DNA of 64,000 bases from Acanthosepion lycidas (Eukaryota; Mollusca; Cephalopoda; Sepiida; Sepiidae): contig OZ010605.1 in the NCBI GenBank assembly GCA_963932145.1, forward strand, positions 23,401,672 to 23,465,671. The letters run 5' to 3'. Below are positions 10,761-23,984 of the stretch, piece by piece; positions within the stretch are counted from its first letter, which is position 1, and each line of letters opens with the position of its first letter. The position numbers and the translations under genes were made by a program. The notes below the pieces were generated by a model. That model was not told the origin of the DNA. It saw only the letters and a list, made by a program, of their open reading frames with translations, and ran no database searches.

Positions 10761-11059
10761 AGTAAATTATTATTATCGACCCAAAATTCTGACAATGTAA
10801 AATACATTTTTCGGCTTTAATTATCCTGTAAGAGGCGGATAGAACGTAAGAAATAAGTAATCAATCAATCAATTGATAAAAGTTAATTAACAAAAAAGCG
10901 TTACTTTTGCCGAACCCTGTATTTAAATTTAAATTAATCTGTAGTTGTATATAGTTCTTGCTCCATTCTCCATGTCTAGGGATATCTCACCATGATTTTT
11001 TTAGATTTACAAACATATCCATCGCCTTTTTTTCATTAAGTCTGTGTCTACACGGCGAA

Positions 11060-11345
11060 TTGATCTAATAAGATAAAGCGTTCGTTCGTTAATGTGTTTT
11101 TAAAATAACTGTAAGTTCGATCCCATTGCTGGTGTGTCTTTACATTGACTCAGTGTGGGGGATAGAGTGAGCAATAACTGGGATGTACTAAAAATGAACA
11201 AGGAGCGATATCATGGACTGTAGCACAAAAAATCTACTCTCGGGAGATTAAATAAAGAGTTTAGATTCGTGGTTTACGCGATCGATCGATGCCTGAAGAA
11301 GGCCGAAAAGCGCAACGCTTGAAACAATAATAACAGAGAAGATGA
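11060..11345 (+). mobile_element. Probable tRNA-derived SINE with a CTGAAGA-GAAAC tail
   Basis: A B box (AAGTTCGATCCCA) follows an A-box-like CTAATAAGATAAAGCG about 45 bp upstream. The body ends at 11296-11330 with CTGAAGAAGGCCG, a small hairpin AAGCG-CAA-CGCTT, and GAAAC. That arrangement repeats at other retroposon tails here. No poly-A or clear target duplication is visible, so the boundaries are approximate. Confidence 0.45.
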
Positions 11346-14519
<3,174 letters not shown>

Positions 14520-15230
14520 GTAATTGATGCTTCTTCCTTTCTTCTTGGTTTCCTTTTTTAACTTGACTTGGAATATCTACTGTTTTCTTTCTGTTTTTAT
14601 TATCAACACGGTGAACTCTGTATATCTTATCTTCTTAAAATTGTGTACATCGAAAACAAATCCCAATAGGACATCAAGTTCTCTTAGGCTTGCCTCACAG
14701 AATAGGTTGAATATATCATGTAGAGAATGTTTAATCTAAAAATAAATTTCCAAGAATTATTATTAATATTATGAGATTACGTCAGTATTTAAGAACCTAA
14801 AAGATGATCGAGTAGTTTGGAGAAAGTGATGTATAGAGTTTTATAGCTAGAGCTGATCTTCTATAACTGTTCCCCTTAAAGAAATTTCACCAGTTAGCAT
14901 CTCACAAAGTGCTTATTCGTTATTTCCATTCGGTACCTTCACAGAAAAAAAAATTCATAATTGAGATAGAGAAAAAGTAAAATAAAGATGACAAAATATT
15001 ACTCGTTTGTTTCTATGTTGCCTGATTATGTTGCCTTATTATTAAATATTTCACATTTTGTTAAGGTTTCACAATTTTCTTTTTAAGAAATGAGAATCAG
15101 GTAAAAAAGTATCTGATGGATTATGCAAAACATCCCATTACAATTCGCTCAATTTCTGTCACGCTCTTCTTCTGAGTGCCAAGAAAAATCATATCATACG
15201 GTAAAATCAATCTTGCTTCATTAGTAAACC
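14520..15230 (+). repeat. Long dispersed repeat, copy 2
   Basis: This is the paralogue of 3240-4225 without the 286-bp insertion. It begins near ATTGATGCTTC and ends near GTGCCAAGAA with ATCATATCATA. It is non-coding on both strands and its element class is unknown. Confidence 0.7.
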
Positions 15231-15375
15231 TTTAACTGCTAATTTCACAGTATATAGCATTGCTTATATCTTTTTATTACTAAAAATTATTAGTTCTATA
15301 AAGAGGACTTCTTTTCCTATCCAACTCAACAAACTTCTGCGGTTGTTTAAAGCCATAAAATGTGTCTTATTTTCT

Positions 15376-15575
15376 TTCTTTCTACCATTCTTTTTGTTAT
15401 ATTCCGCGCTAATAAGAATATATACTTGAAAAACAAGGTAGATAAAAATGGTAAACGCTTATTATAAAAACAAAACCCAGTACAATAAGAATAAAGGTAA
15501 CAGTTATGCACAAGATCGTTCCAAGTCAATCCAGTAGTGAGTGCTACTATTGGAAGTCATATTCAATAGATCACA
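15376..15575 (-). repeat. Dispersed repeat shared with 19.29-19.50 kb
   Basis: Read on the minus strand, it matches the plus strand at 19290-19500 over about 150-200 bp: CCAATAGTAGCACTCACTAC, TGGATTGACT, TAACTGTTAC, TATTAGCRCGGAATATAACAA. The class is unknown and no protein is encoded. Confidence 0.75.
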
Positions 15576-15589
15576 GTGAGTAATATTTA

Positions 15590-16370
15590 CTAACCTCCCC
15601 AAAGGGTAGGATATGGCAAAAGGCCGAGTTTAATGTGAGAAAATCCGAGCCCGTAGACTTGTACAAAAATTCCCCGTAAACCACGCATAGACGGGTTTGG
15701 TCTCTCTACCTTCCCGGACGAGAATCCGCCCTTCGTCAGAGCCTCGTGCAGATTCCTCTCGGTCCCAAGGCAGAGAGTTTGACAACAGTTAATAGCTGAG
15801 TAACAGATCCCAGCCAGACAATATTTACCAGCCTCTTCACGAGTTAGGATATGGCAGAAGACCGAATTTAATGTGGGGCAATCCGAACCCGTAGGCTCGG
15901 CCAAACGTTCTCCGCATAAACTGGTTCGAGCCTGTCTACCTTTCCGGACGAGACTTTGCCGAATTGCAGAGTCTCGTCCGGCTTCCTCTCTGCTCGAAGG
16001 CAGAGAGTTCGACAACAGCCAAGATCTGAGTAAAAGATCCCAGCTAGGCGGTATCTAGCAACTGCCCCACGCAGTTACATGTGTCAGAAAGCCGAAATTA
16101 TTGCAAGATTTCCGAGCCCGTATGCTCGGCCAAAACAATCCTCGTGCACCCCGCATAAACGAGATCGGGTCTGTCAACCTCCCCGAATGAGACTCTGCCC
16201 TTCGGCATAGTCTCGTCCTGGTTCCTTTCCGCCCGAAGTCAGACAGTTCAACCAGCACAGCTGAAAAGATTTCAGCTGGAATATTTAACAGCCCCACTCC
16301 ACTTGGGTCGTTTGCGGCACAAGGTCGAGTTTATCGTGGATCCTCCAAGCCCGATTGATAAATTCGATTG
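15590..16370 (+). repeat. Satellite array, ~230-240-bp monomers
   Basis: Three full monomers and one partial. Cores start near 15607, 15845, 16075 and about 16303. Each core reads roughly TAGGATATGGCARAAGRCCG, then ATTTAATGTGG, then CCGARCCCG. Each is followed by a GC-rich segment containing RCGAGACTYTGCC and a hairpin formed by CTCTCTGC...GCAGAGAG. GC content is far above the flanking DNA. The core and the hairpin segment recur in the array at 53.7-55.5 kb, so both arrays descend from one family. Open frames of 80-141 codons on the minus strand simply reflect the GC-rich repeats. Confidence 0.85.
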
Positions 16371-17185
16371 TGGCTGTTCCTCTTCTCTGTCTCAACCGAT
16401 TTTGTGAACACCTGTAAAAGATAATTAAGTTACAAAAAATTATTAAATTGCTACAGAAATATGTCTACCTATCACGAGCAGACACCAACATAATGAAAAG
16501 AAAAATAAACATGAGTGTCCGATTGATTGCAAAGAGTTGATTTTTCATAAGCACATTCGATTTTAAGCAGCAGCTCTCAAAGACGATCAAGTGACGATAA
16601 GATTTTCGTGGTTGTGCTGATAATTTATGCAAGATTCCTTAGAATGAGATTAAATTTAATCGAATAAACGTAAATATTTTTATTGTAATTATAATCTGGC
16701 TTACGAATACATCCATTTTATCAGATCAGTTAAGAATGGTAGCAAACGAATTAGTTCCATAAAGAAGATACATCCTTTGTTTTTTTAAAAATATTCTTTC
16801 TATTGTAGAAGCAATATCGTTGGCACTGTTCCCACTGTGTCTCCCTTATTACCTTATACTAGCCCTATTGTCTGGCGCTACATAATCTCAAACTGTGCTT
16901 TTTCAAATAGTAAAAGCAGGAAGAATAAACATGACTAGCCCGTATGAAAACAGGAGAATTTCATGACATAGGAAAAAAAAAATAGCGTTATACACAAGAA
17001 AAAAACTAAGGATTAGAAGAAAGGTCACTCAGTTTAAGAACGAGGTGTGAAATTAGTGCTTTTGCATAGTCGGATTTCCAGAAAAAAAACTCTTTTGTTT
17101 TAAGGAGACATTGTCCGAAGTTCATATTTAGTACTTTCTACTTTCGCAGTCACTAACAAGAACTGGCGTGATGTCTTTATGGTAA
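16371..17185. other. Intergenic DNA, nothing recognised
   Basis: AT-rich, no supported features. Confidence 0.5.
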
Positions 17186-17620
17186 TTATAATTCCTTAAT
17201 CTGTATACTGTTTGGTAATCTCTCCTCAAATCGAACGCATAGGCCCCGACCGTAGTGATGAAAACGGCCGGATTGCCTTTTAAAATGGGGAAGTCGTTTA
17301 TTTGGGATGCGATTTGTGAGGATACATTTTCGACTGGTAATTTGATCAGGTCCGCGGTTTAGCCGGGGTCCGTCGACCGGGACGCAGAGGTAAAAAAAAT
17401 AGTTAAATATTATTTTGCTGATAGATTCTTTTTCACCTGTGGAGACTTCTGGAGGTTTTGGCCCTCGTTCGATGGCATTCCTTCTGAGGGTTGGCGGGAT
17501 GGCATCTCGATTAAGGGACCATCCTCGTGAAACGGAGTGGCTCTTGCAGCGTGTCTCATTGACGATGGTTCGAGGTAATGCTTTCTCCATCATTGTGGCT
17601 GGCAGAGGATAGCAAAACAA
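17186..17620 (-). CDS. Unassigned 144-codon open frame in a GC-rich island
   Basis: A continuous minus-strand frame from 17620 to 17186. Its composition is more protein-like than other frames here, with a basic stretch (GWSLNRDAIPPTLRRNAIER) and few simple-sequence biases, and the local GC content is above the surroundings. I recognise no domain. The plus strand of part of the region is also open (17415-17612), which weakens the case. It may be a fragment of a transposable element or a chance frame. No splice sites or neighbouring exons stand out. Confidence 0.2.
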   Translation of the reverse strand: MFCYPLPATMMEKALPRTIVNETRCKSHSVSRGWSLNRDAIPPTLRRNAIERGPKPPEVSTGEKESISKIIFNYFFYLCVPVDGPRLNRGPDQITSRKCILTNRIPNKRLPHFKRQSGRFHHYGRGLCVRFEERLPNSIQIKEL

Positions 17621-18077
17621 ACATTTTGTTTATAGTTATTTGTTCAAACTTTTTTCAATAAATTATCAATGTTGGATCTGGATGTTCGAAATGGAGAAGC
17701 AGATGTCATGAGGCTGACGTTATATGCGTGACGTCATGAGCAATGGCTACTGGGAACGGTGACTCAGAAAAAGAATGCGATTTATTTATTAAATTTATAT
17801 TGTTCTTTTTTTTTTTCTTTTTCATTTATCATTATATTAGCGATCAGATATGTGCGGACTTTTATTATATCCTTTACTTTCTCCTGTGAATAAAGTTATT
17901 TTATTTACTGTGAGCAGTTTATTTTTAAAAATAATAACTTCGAGCAATTAATCCATAAGTTCCAGAAAAATGCTCAAAACTTCAACCGAAAAATCTAAAA
18001 GTGCAATAAAAAATGATGTCAACTTTTATATGGTCTAGCCCTGATACTGAGCAATTTAAATAAATATAGCTCAACTT

Positions 18078-18080
<3 letters not shown>

Positions 18081-18171
<91 letters not shown>
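18081..18171. repeat. (CA)n(TA)n compound microsatellite
   Basis: A CA tract to 18122, then a TA tract. Confidence 0.95.
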
Positions 18172-18175
<4 letters not shown>

Positions 18176-18380
18176 CAAATATAGATAACTAGACTCGTTT
18201 CGAAAAACCCTCGAATTTTTGATTTGCAAATAATCAAATCAATCTCGAGGGAAAAAAAGGTTTTTAAAAAAGAAAGAGCTACAAACATGAACTACTGCCG
18301 AAAAGAATCACACAGATGCAGGTCTGAAGACCAAAGAAACTAACTAACAAAAGAGCTCAATACAACCGTAGAGCAGACCT

Positions 18381-18516
18381 AGATACACCTAGTGAGCCAG
18401 ACAAACCTACCTAGGTTTCACTTATACGGATCTTCAGGGAAAGTTCGGCCGTACTTTCCCTGACGATCCGTTTAGGTGAAACCTAGGCAGGTTTGTCTGG
18501 CTCACTAGGTGTATCT
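18381..18516. repeat. 136-bp near-perfect palindrome
   Basis: Arms of 64 bp (18381-18444 and 18453-18516) are inverted copies with four mismatches. The 8-bp centre is built round CGGCCG, so the inverted symmetry runs almost to the middle. The outer ends read AGATACACCTAG and CTAGGTGTATCT. It encodes nothing. It could be a foldback MITE or the product of a replication template switch. The low divergence between arms suggests recent formation or ongoing correction between them. Confidence 0.9.
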
Positions 18517-18526
18517 ATTTATATAC

Positions 18527-18527
18527 G

Positions 18528-18569
<42 letters not shown>

Positions 18570-18596
18570 TATAGATAGATAGATAGATAGATAGAT
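18527..18596. repeat. (GATA)n microsatellite
   Basis: About sixteen units with one ATATA interruption. Confidence 0.95.
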
Positions 18597-18729
18597 TTCT
18601 TATTGCTATGAGCTTTTATATACGTACTTGAGTTGGTATATCTGGTTTTCTATTTTCTTAAACACTGAATATAATAAAAAGCCTGCATGGATCGAGAAGT
18701 TCATTTTTTCATAAAATAAGCAATTATAG

Positions 18730-18730
<1 letters not shown>

Positions 18731-18789
<59 letters not shown>
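18731..18789. repeat. (TA)n microsatellite
   Basis: An uninterrupted TA tract that abuts a SINE-like segment. Confidence 0.95.
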
Positions 18790-18790
<1 letters not shown>

Positions 18791-18925
18791 GGGGGGAGGA
18801 AGACAGAGATCTATATACCGCTCTAGGCTTTTCAGGTAGCGGCCAAAGCCAATAGTGTTTGGTATCAGCGCTCCTACTACAAGAGTTTCATGTCGGTGTA
18901 ACAACACGCCATCCACCTGCCTTAC
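18790..18925 (-). mobile_element. tRNA-derived SINE fragment, diverged
   Basis: The minus strand shares GCTGATACCAAA, a following TTGG-CTTTGGCC block in the B-box position and overall spacing with 8283-8405. It ends at the (TA)n array. Divergence is high, so this is a weaker call than the 8.3-kb copy. Confidence 0.4.
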
Positions 18926-19289
18926 TGGCTACACTTTAGGTTTTATTGGCTTTTTCGTCGAACGAACATAGCCACGGGGCAGTTGGAATTTAAATTCAGT
19001 TTTATATTTTTCTAGATATTTCTGTATAGGTTCTATTTTTAGAATGATTTCTCTGGCATTATTCCAATGATCTTATAAAATTAATTTTATAAATAATATA
19101 TAATTAATGCATTTTCAATTATACTTTTTATCTCACGCTAAATTTGATTAACTTTTGTTGATTGAATTTATAAGTGGTTCTGCTATTACTGATTATTATT
19201 TTTATATCTTCTGAGCTGAAAGAAATCTGTGCAGTTCAATAATTATTTACAGCCATCCACAAAGTGTAATTGTGGTTAACATTGCCTTG

Positions 19290-19500
19290 CTCGGATCTGT
19301 TGAATACCGCTCAGACGTACACGAGTAATACCGACCTTCCAATAGTAGCACTCACTACTGGATTGACTGGCAACGATCGTGCGCTTAACTGTTACATTAT
19401 TTCCTATGGTACTGGTTTTACAATAGACCTTTACTTTTTTTATCCACCGTGTTGGTCAAGTATATTTTCCTATTAGCACGGAATATAACAAATTGTAATT
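19290..19500 (+). repeat. Dispersed repeat shared with 15.38-15.58 kb
   Basis: The plus-strand partner of the repeat described at 15376-15575, about 3.8 kb away and in inverted orientation relative to it. Confidence 0.75.
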
Positions 19501-20612
19501 AACTTTTACTTGTTCATCAAATCGAATTAGAAACGTAATTAGTGCTTTTTGGACAGTGACGTTGTTCACTTGGTACATTTTGTTAGGGGGTCAAACTACC
19601 AAATCCCATCATTTGTTTATAAAAAAGACCATTTTGTCTGGTCGGTTGACTCATCTGTGCATTTTAGACCAAGTGGTTGACGCTAGGAAACCATCACGTC
19701 GGCGCACTGGATTCATCCCTCCAGCCATTTTTGGGAAGCTTTGAATTTGTTATGAGCCAGGGACGGCTCGAAAGAATTGGTACCTGAAGAGACACTAAGA
19801 AATCTCTGAGTATAAACTGAAGCGGATATGCAAATATTATTCTTTGAAAAGCTCTTAGTCATTTGACAGAAAATATACACATCTGGTTAACCATGTCTCA
19901 ACAACCTGCTCCCTTCTTATTGTTATATGCCGTACCTATGAACACTAATGGGTATATCACAATCCTCATAAATACGTTGTACATTGTTGTAAGTATTCTG
20001 CTAAGTAGTCCACAGCAAGCAGTGGTTTACCTACTTTATGCCGCTGGCGAGCATGGTATTTTGTTGATGTTATAATGATTACCATTTCACATCCTGCCTC
20101 CGTTTTCGTTATTTCTCATTCATTAACCCTTTCTAGGGTAAAACACTTATTTATAGTACCGATCTCTTTCGTTCTTAGATGTTAATTACTGTCCGTTCTA
20201 AGTCACAGATACAACGTACAGTAGGCAGTGAAACAGTGCCTATCCCGCTATTGATAGATACAGCCAACATAGACTTTTATTTCGGTCACTTAAAAATCTC
20301 TCTATATAGAGATGTAACATTTAAAAATTTTCTAAGGATAAACTGTACATCTTATATTAAAGCAATCCGTCCTCAGCATAACGTATTATATCTTCAATTT
20401 CAGACACAATTTCATATTTCAAAACCAATGATAGACAGAACATATAAGTGATAATCTATATTCTATACATTAAACTATATGTATATATAAATATTTTTTT
20501 TAAATTTTGCTTCTTCTCTTAGTATAAATTTAACATAGATCATAATTCATTGGTTGATCAGATTGAAGCCCACAAAACTTATAACATGGACGTTTTTTTT
20601 CTTTTTTTTTAA
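19501..20612. other. Intergenic DNA
   Basis: A 90-codon open frame at 20179-20451 follows a good acceptor-like CTCTTTCGTTCTTAG, but its product is unrecognised and no donor or partner exon is evident. I do not call it a gene. Confidence 0.4.
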
Positions 20613-20722
20613 ATCTAAATAAATCTTTCAATCGCCAGTAATTTAGAATCACCTGATGAGACGTATTGATATGCATCCAAACACGGCTGCAATTGTATAG
20701 CGATTTTTACATGTTTTCGTTG
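20613..20722 (+). repeat. Left arm of inverted repeat carrying a hammerhead motif
   Basis: About 110 bp, inverted and paired with 20884-20995 at high identity (AAATAAATC, TCGCCAGTAATTTA, CTGATGAGA, CTGCAATTGTRTAGCGATTTT). The spacer holds a (TA)n array at 20819-20884. No protein is encoded. Arms of this size with an embedded ribozyme resemble the terminal repeats of retrozymes or Penelope-like elements. Confidence 0.85.
20647..20705 (+). ncRNA. Hammerhead ribozyme-like motif, core mutated
   Basis: A 59-nt type I arrangement: stem I AATCAC/GCGATT (one mismatch), core CTGATGA at 20653-20659, 18-nt stem-loop II at 20660-20677, then CAAA in place of the required GAAA, stem III 20681-20698, and A17 at 20699. 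The G12 to C change should abolish self-cleavage. Stem II has one mismatch and one wobble pair. Read against the minus-strand copy, both derive from one hammerhead ancestor. Confidence 0.65.
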
Positions 20723-20817
20723 TAATATCCTAACATAAATAATATTGCTCTGCTTTGTATTGAATAAATTAAATGCCACGAACTTTGGAATTATACACTA
20801 TTCGTTCTGATTCTATT

Positions 20818-20818
<1 letters not shown>

Positions 20819-20884
<66 letters not shown>
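20819..20884. repeat. (TA)n microsatellite
   Basis: A TA tract lying between the two hammerhead arms. Confidence 0.95.
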
Positions 20885-20886
<2 letters not shown>

Positions 20887-20995
20887 AAACCGAAAACGTC
20901 AAAATCGCTACACAATTGCAGTCGTATTTCGATGCGTATCAATGAATCTCATCAGGCGATTGTAAATTACTGGCGAGTGAACGATTTATTTAGAT
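20884..20995 (-). repeat. Right arm of hammerhead-bearing inverted repeat
   Basis: The inverted partner of 20613-20722, beginning directly at the (TA)n array. The transcript orientation that yields the intact ribozyme is minus. A block adjoining the left arm (20730-20815: ATTGCTCTGCTTTGTATTGA) recurs at 21300-21415, so further pieces of this element lie nearby. Confidence 0.85.
20903..20961 (-). ncRNA. Hammerhead ribozyme motif, type I, intact core
   Basis: On the minus strand: stem I 5' strand AATCGC, core CTGATGA (20949-20955), stem-loop II 20931-20948 closed by the conserved G10.1-C11.1 pair, GAAA (20927-20930), stem III of six pairs with two wobbles and loop CTGCAA, then U16.1 and A17 (GUA cleavage triplet), and stem I 3' strand GCGATT. 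All invariant core positions of the hammerhead family are present and stem I is perfect over 6 bp. Stem II has two mismatches. Predicted cleavage lies between 20909 and 20908. Known hammerheads of this type process RNA from retrozymes and Penelope-like elements. I infer the same here; self-cleavage itself is not shown by sequence. Confidence 0.75.
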
Positions 20996-21299
20996 GTCAA
21001 AGCTAAATACAACCACTTTTTGCGAAAAAAGGGGAGTTATAACGTTTTTAAGCTTTACTCTGATCGACCAATCAAATATGATCTACGTTGAATTTAAAAT
21101 AAGCAAAGAAGCACAAATTAAAAATTATTTTTTATGAATGACCCGTAGATTGGCAGCTATCGGCATTCAGACATAAACTAAAGCGATTCAAATGGTTAGA
21201 TAAATTATACAAATTAGACAATGCCGTTTCCTTAGAAATAAAAATGGGATGGAGAAATAATTTAGCAAAATGCTAAATAAGTTATATGCTTTGTGAATT

Positions 21300-21415
21300 T
21301 CCTACATAAAAATAATACTGCTCTACTTTGTATTGAGCCCGCTTTTAATTTAAATATTACGGACGTTGGAAGTGTAATCTATTCCTTCTCATCTTATTCG
21401 GATACATTAAACTCT
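21300..21415 (+). repeat. Second copy of hammerhead-element flank
   Basis: Matches 20730-20815 (CATAAAAATAATACTGCTCT, CTTTGTATTGA, CGTTGGAAGTGTAATCTATTC) but without a ribozyme next to it. Confidence 0.6.
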
Positions 21416-22410
21416 TGAGATATTATTTGTTATACAAATAAATGAAATGTTTCATCGTTTACTAATGGTTAATAGAAGTTTAAAGTAAATAGTTATTCCT
21501 GTCGAGTACATTCGATACTCACGTGGTACCTGTAGCTTTTTGCCATACTAAGCTAGCATTAATAAATATCGATATATGTTTGAATTGTCCCAGTATAATG
21601 GATAACAAGCTTCTACTAGGATACCTTTCTTGTTTTGTATCTCTCCTTATTAAGTTCCCTGTTTTTGTGGCCATGAGCCAAGCAAATCTCATAAATACAC
21701 ATACAAACGGTAATTTATTCGTGGGTAAATGGCATATTACTTTGCGGGCATTTCTTTCTTCTTTTATTTTTTTTTTTTTGTCATGTAGAAAATCGTTTCT
21801 CTCGTCCTGTTAGAAAGAGGAATTGAACTGTGACGCTGTGTTTTTCATCCGACTCTCAGCCGCCAAATGAAATCAATGCCTTAACGGAAGCTGCTTTTAT
21901 TTGAGTGCGCTGGCGGACAGCGATCAAAGCCATTGGCTTAAATAGCAGACTATCATTCTTCGTCTTCACAAAAGTCCTCATCCTTTTCGACATCTGTCTC
22001 ATTTCACAGACGGTGTCAGGAGAATGAAGCATAACTTATTTCTTTGATGCTGACAATCTCTGATTAATCAGTGCTAGGTAAATCAAATTCAATTTTGGCT
22101 TCCATGGACGAAAGATCGATGCGCCCCAGAGAAAATTAAAAAGTGGAATGTGGCAAAATCTGTCAGTAATTCTTCAGGATATCTTGTATTATTTAAGTAT
22201 ATTTGCATTTTAAATCAACCTGAACATTTCTATATATCGGGGTGATGATGAAAATTGCCCAAATTTATTCTCTTCTCATAATCGGTATTTTAAAAACTAA
22301 ATACAAGAATACTGATTTACAGAGATGTGTCAGTCAAAGAATTTTTCACCATTTTTTCGTCTGTATAAGAACACCACTCCACACAGAAACATGCATACAT
22401 ACATACAACG
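21416..22410. other. Intergenic DNA, nothing recognised
   Basis: A 96-codon frame at 21523-21813 has no recognisable product. Nothing else is seen. Confidence 0.5.
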
Positions 22411-23295
22411 TACGATGGGAAAATTGTAGCCATTTTATATTTTTTAATATCGCGCATGCGCGTTGTTTTTGATTTTGTAGACTGCACAGTATAGTAGCAT
22501 CATTTGGGCACTGTCTTTGAGAAAACGGGCATTATGACGCAATTCACTGCACCAGGAATTTGTAAACAGCATACAGTATTGCTTGGCATTTGCGCCGGAG
22601 ACTCTAATACAAACGTTTCAGAGTATTTCGTTGAGTATTTGGGTTTCTATCTGAGGATAGGGCAGAGAATTCGGAAAGATTTGAGCTAGACTTATGATTA
22701 TTACGAATGTACATGTACAGTAGGTCAGAAAATTGACTCTTATCATTCTGATAAGAAAAGATCTTCCGTATTTGCTGGTGAGTGCCTCAAACTCATAACA
22801 GAAGTATCTTGAGGAGGTAGTGTGGCCAAGGGCCAAGAGTGTGGTTGGTGGAAGACCCTATGTCTGACAACAGGACTCTAAAACATGATATACAATCAGC
22901 AGAAAACAGTAATGGCTGTCAGACAATTTCTGCGACCATATAACCCGTTACATCTGACCACCCAACTCCCTAGACTGCAACTGACTTGATTCATATGTGT
23001 AAGGCGCAGTAGAGCGAGACACGAACAAAACTCTTTTATTTACCAAAGATATACTGAAAGCAATGATTAAAACAGTATTCACAAACTTAAACAATAAGAC
23101 CGTCGAGAAGCGTTAAAGGAGATTCCGAAGTCTTTTGGAGGTCGTGGTTGTAACCAATGGCGATTTTGTTGAAGAAATTTACTCTTTGTCATTTCAAGAT
23201 ATTTTTGTGTAATTCTGGTAAGTACATCTGTTAAAATGAGATGTCAGCGTTATTTTCAATTTTGCGTCATTTAGAGGAAAAATTTATCCATCGCA

Positions 23296-23300
<5 letters not shown>
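22411..23300 (+). pseudogene. mariner-like element, nearly end to end, internally deleted
   Basis: Left terminus ACGATGGGAAAA at 22411 and right terminus TTTATCCATCG near 23284-23294 are inverted relatives. The decayed transposase shows the N-terminal helix-turn-helix segment (LGFYLRIGQRIRKDL, 22630-22686), then DKKRSSVFAGE joined directly to CLKLITEV, then a GRPYV-QQDS-type block, and at 23060-23190 the C terminus (TVFTNLNNKTVEKR ... SLLEVVVVTNGDFVEE). The junction FAGE/CLKLI skips the middle catalytic region that full-length relatives have, and the copy at 27.8 kb has the same junction. Stops and frameshifts make it inactive. Confidence 0.8.
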
Positions 23301-23383
<83 letters not shown>

Positions 23384-23503
23384 CCTACAAATTCCTTTTG
23401 TAGGTCTGATTAACTGGATCGTGATTACGATTACAATTTAATCAATTATAACCATCGAATATTAGTGTTTGAGCACATATTATATTATATTATAATATCT
23501 TAC

Positions 23504-23561
<58 letters not shown>

Positions 23562-23594
23562 TAGATAGATAGATAGATAGATATTTATACATAC

Positions 23595-23657
<63 letters not shown>

Positions 23658-23690
23658 TGCATCATTTAGAGGAGAAAATTATTCATCATA

Positions 23691-23745
<55 letters not shown>
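23297..23745. repeat. Microsatellite cluster with embedded mariner ends
   Basis: TA array 23297-23379, a 14-bp perfect inverted repeat at 23378-23410, TA array 23503-23557, GATA 23558-23582, CATA 23588-23607, TA 23608-23654, then CT, CA and TA tracts to 23745. A mariner-end-like segment (GCATCATTTAGAGGAGAAAA, TTATTCATCATAC) sits at 23660-23694 between arrays. Confidence 0.85.
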
Positions 23746-23783
23746 TTGTGTAATTTATACGACAATGTATCCATCACACGCTG
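23746..23783 (+). mobile_element. Isolated mariner terminus
   Basis: GTGTAATTTATACGACAATG then TATCCATCACACGCTG matches the 3' ends at 5178-5212 and 23264-23298 and again follows a TA array. It is a short relic only. Confidence 0.5.
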
Positions 23784-23984
23784 TCTGTATACAGATTATA
23801 TATTCACTTCCATTTTTATTTCTGTTTATTTAATATTATTTATTTATTCTCTACAATTTTAAATTAGGACGACGCGTGGGGTTGATGTATTCTGTCTACT
23901 TCTATAACATTTGAGAAATAATATATCACAATATGATTTTCGTCACCATTAGCCTATCATAACAGCAACGGTGCCTGGTGGAAC

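Noticed and set aside
15590-16015. 141-codon minus-strand frame
   Set aside because: It lies wholly in the GC-rich satellite and reads through repeated monomers. No domain.
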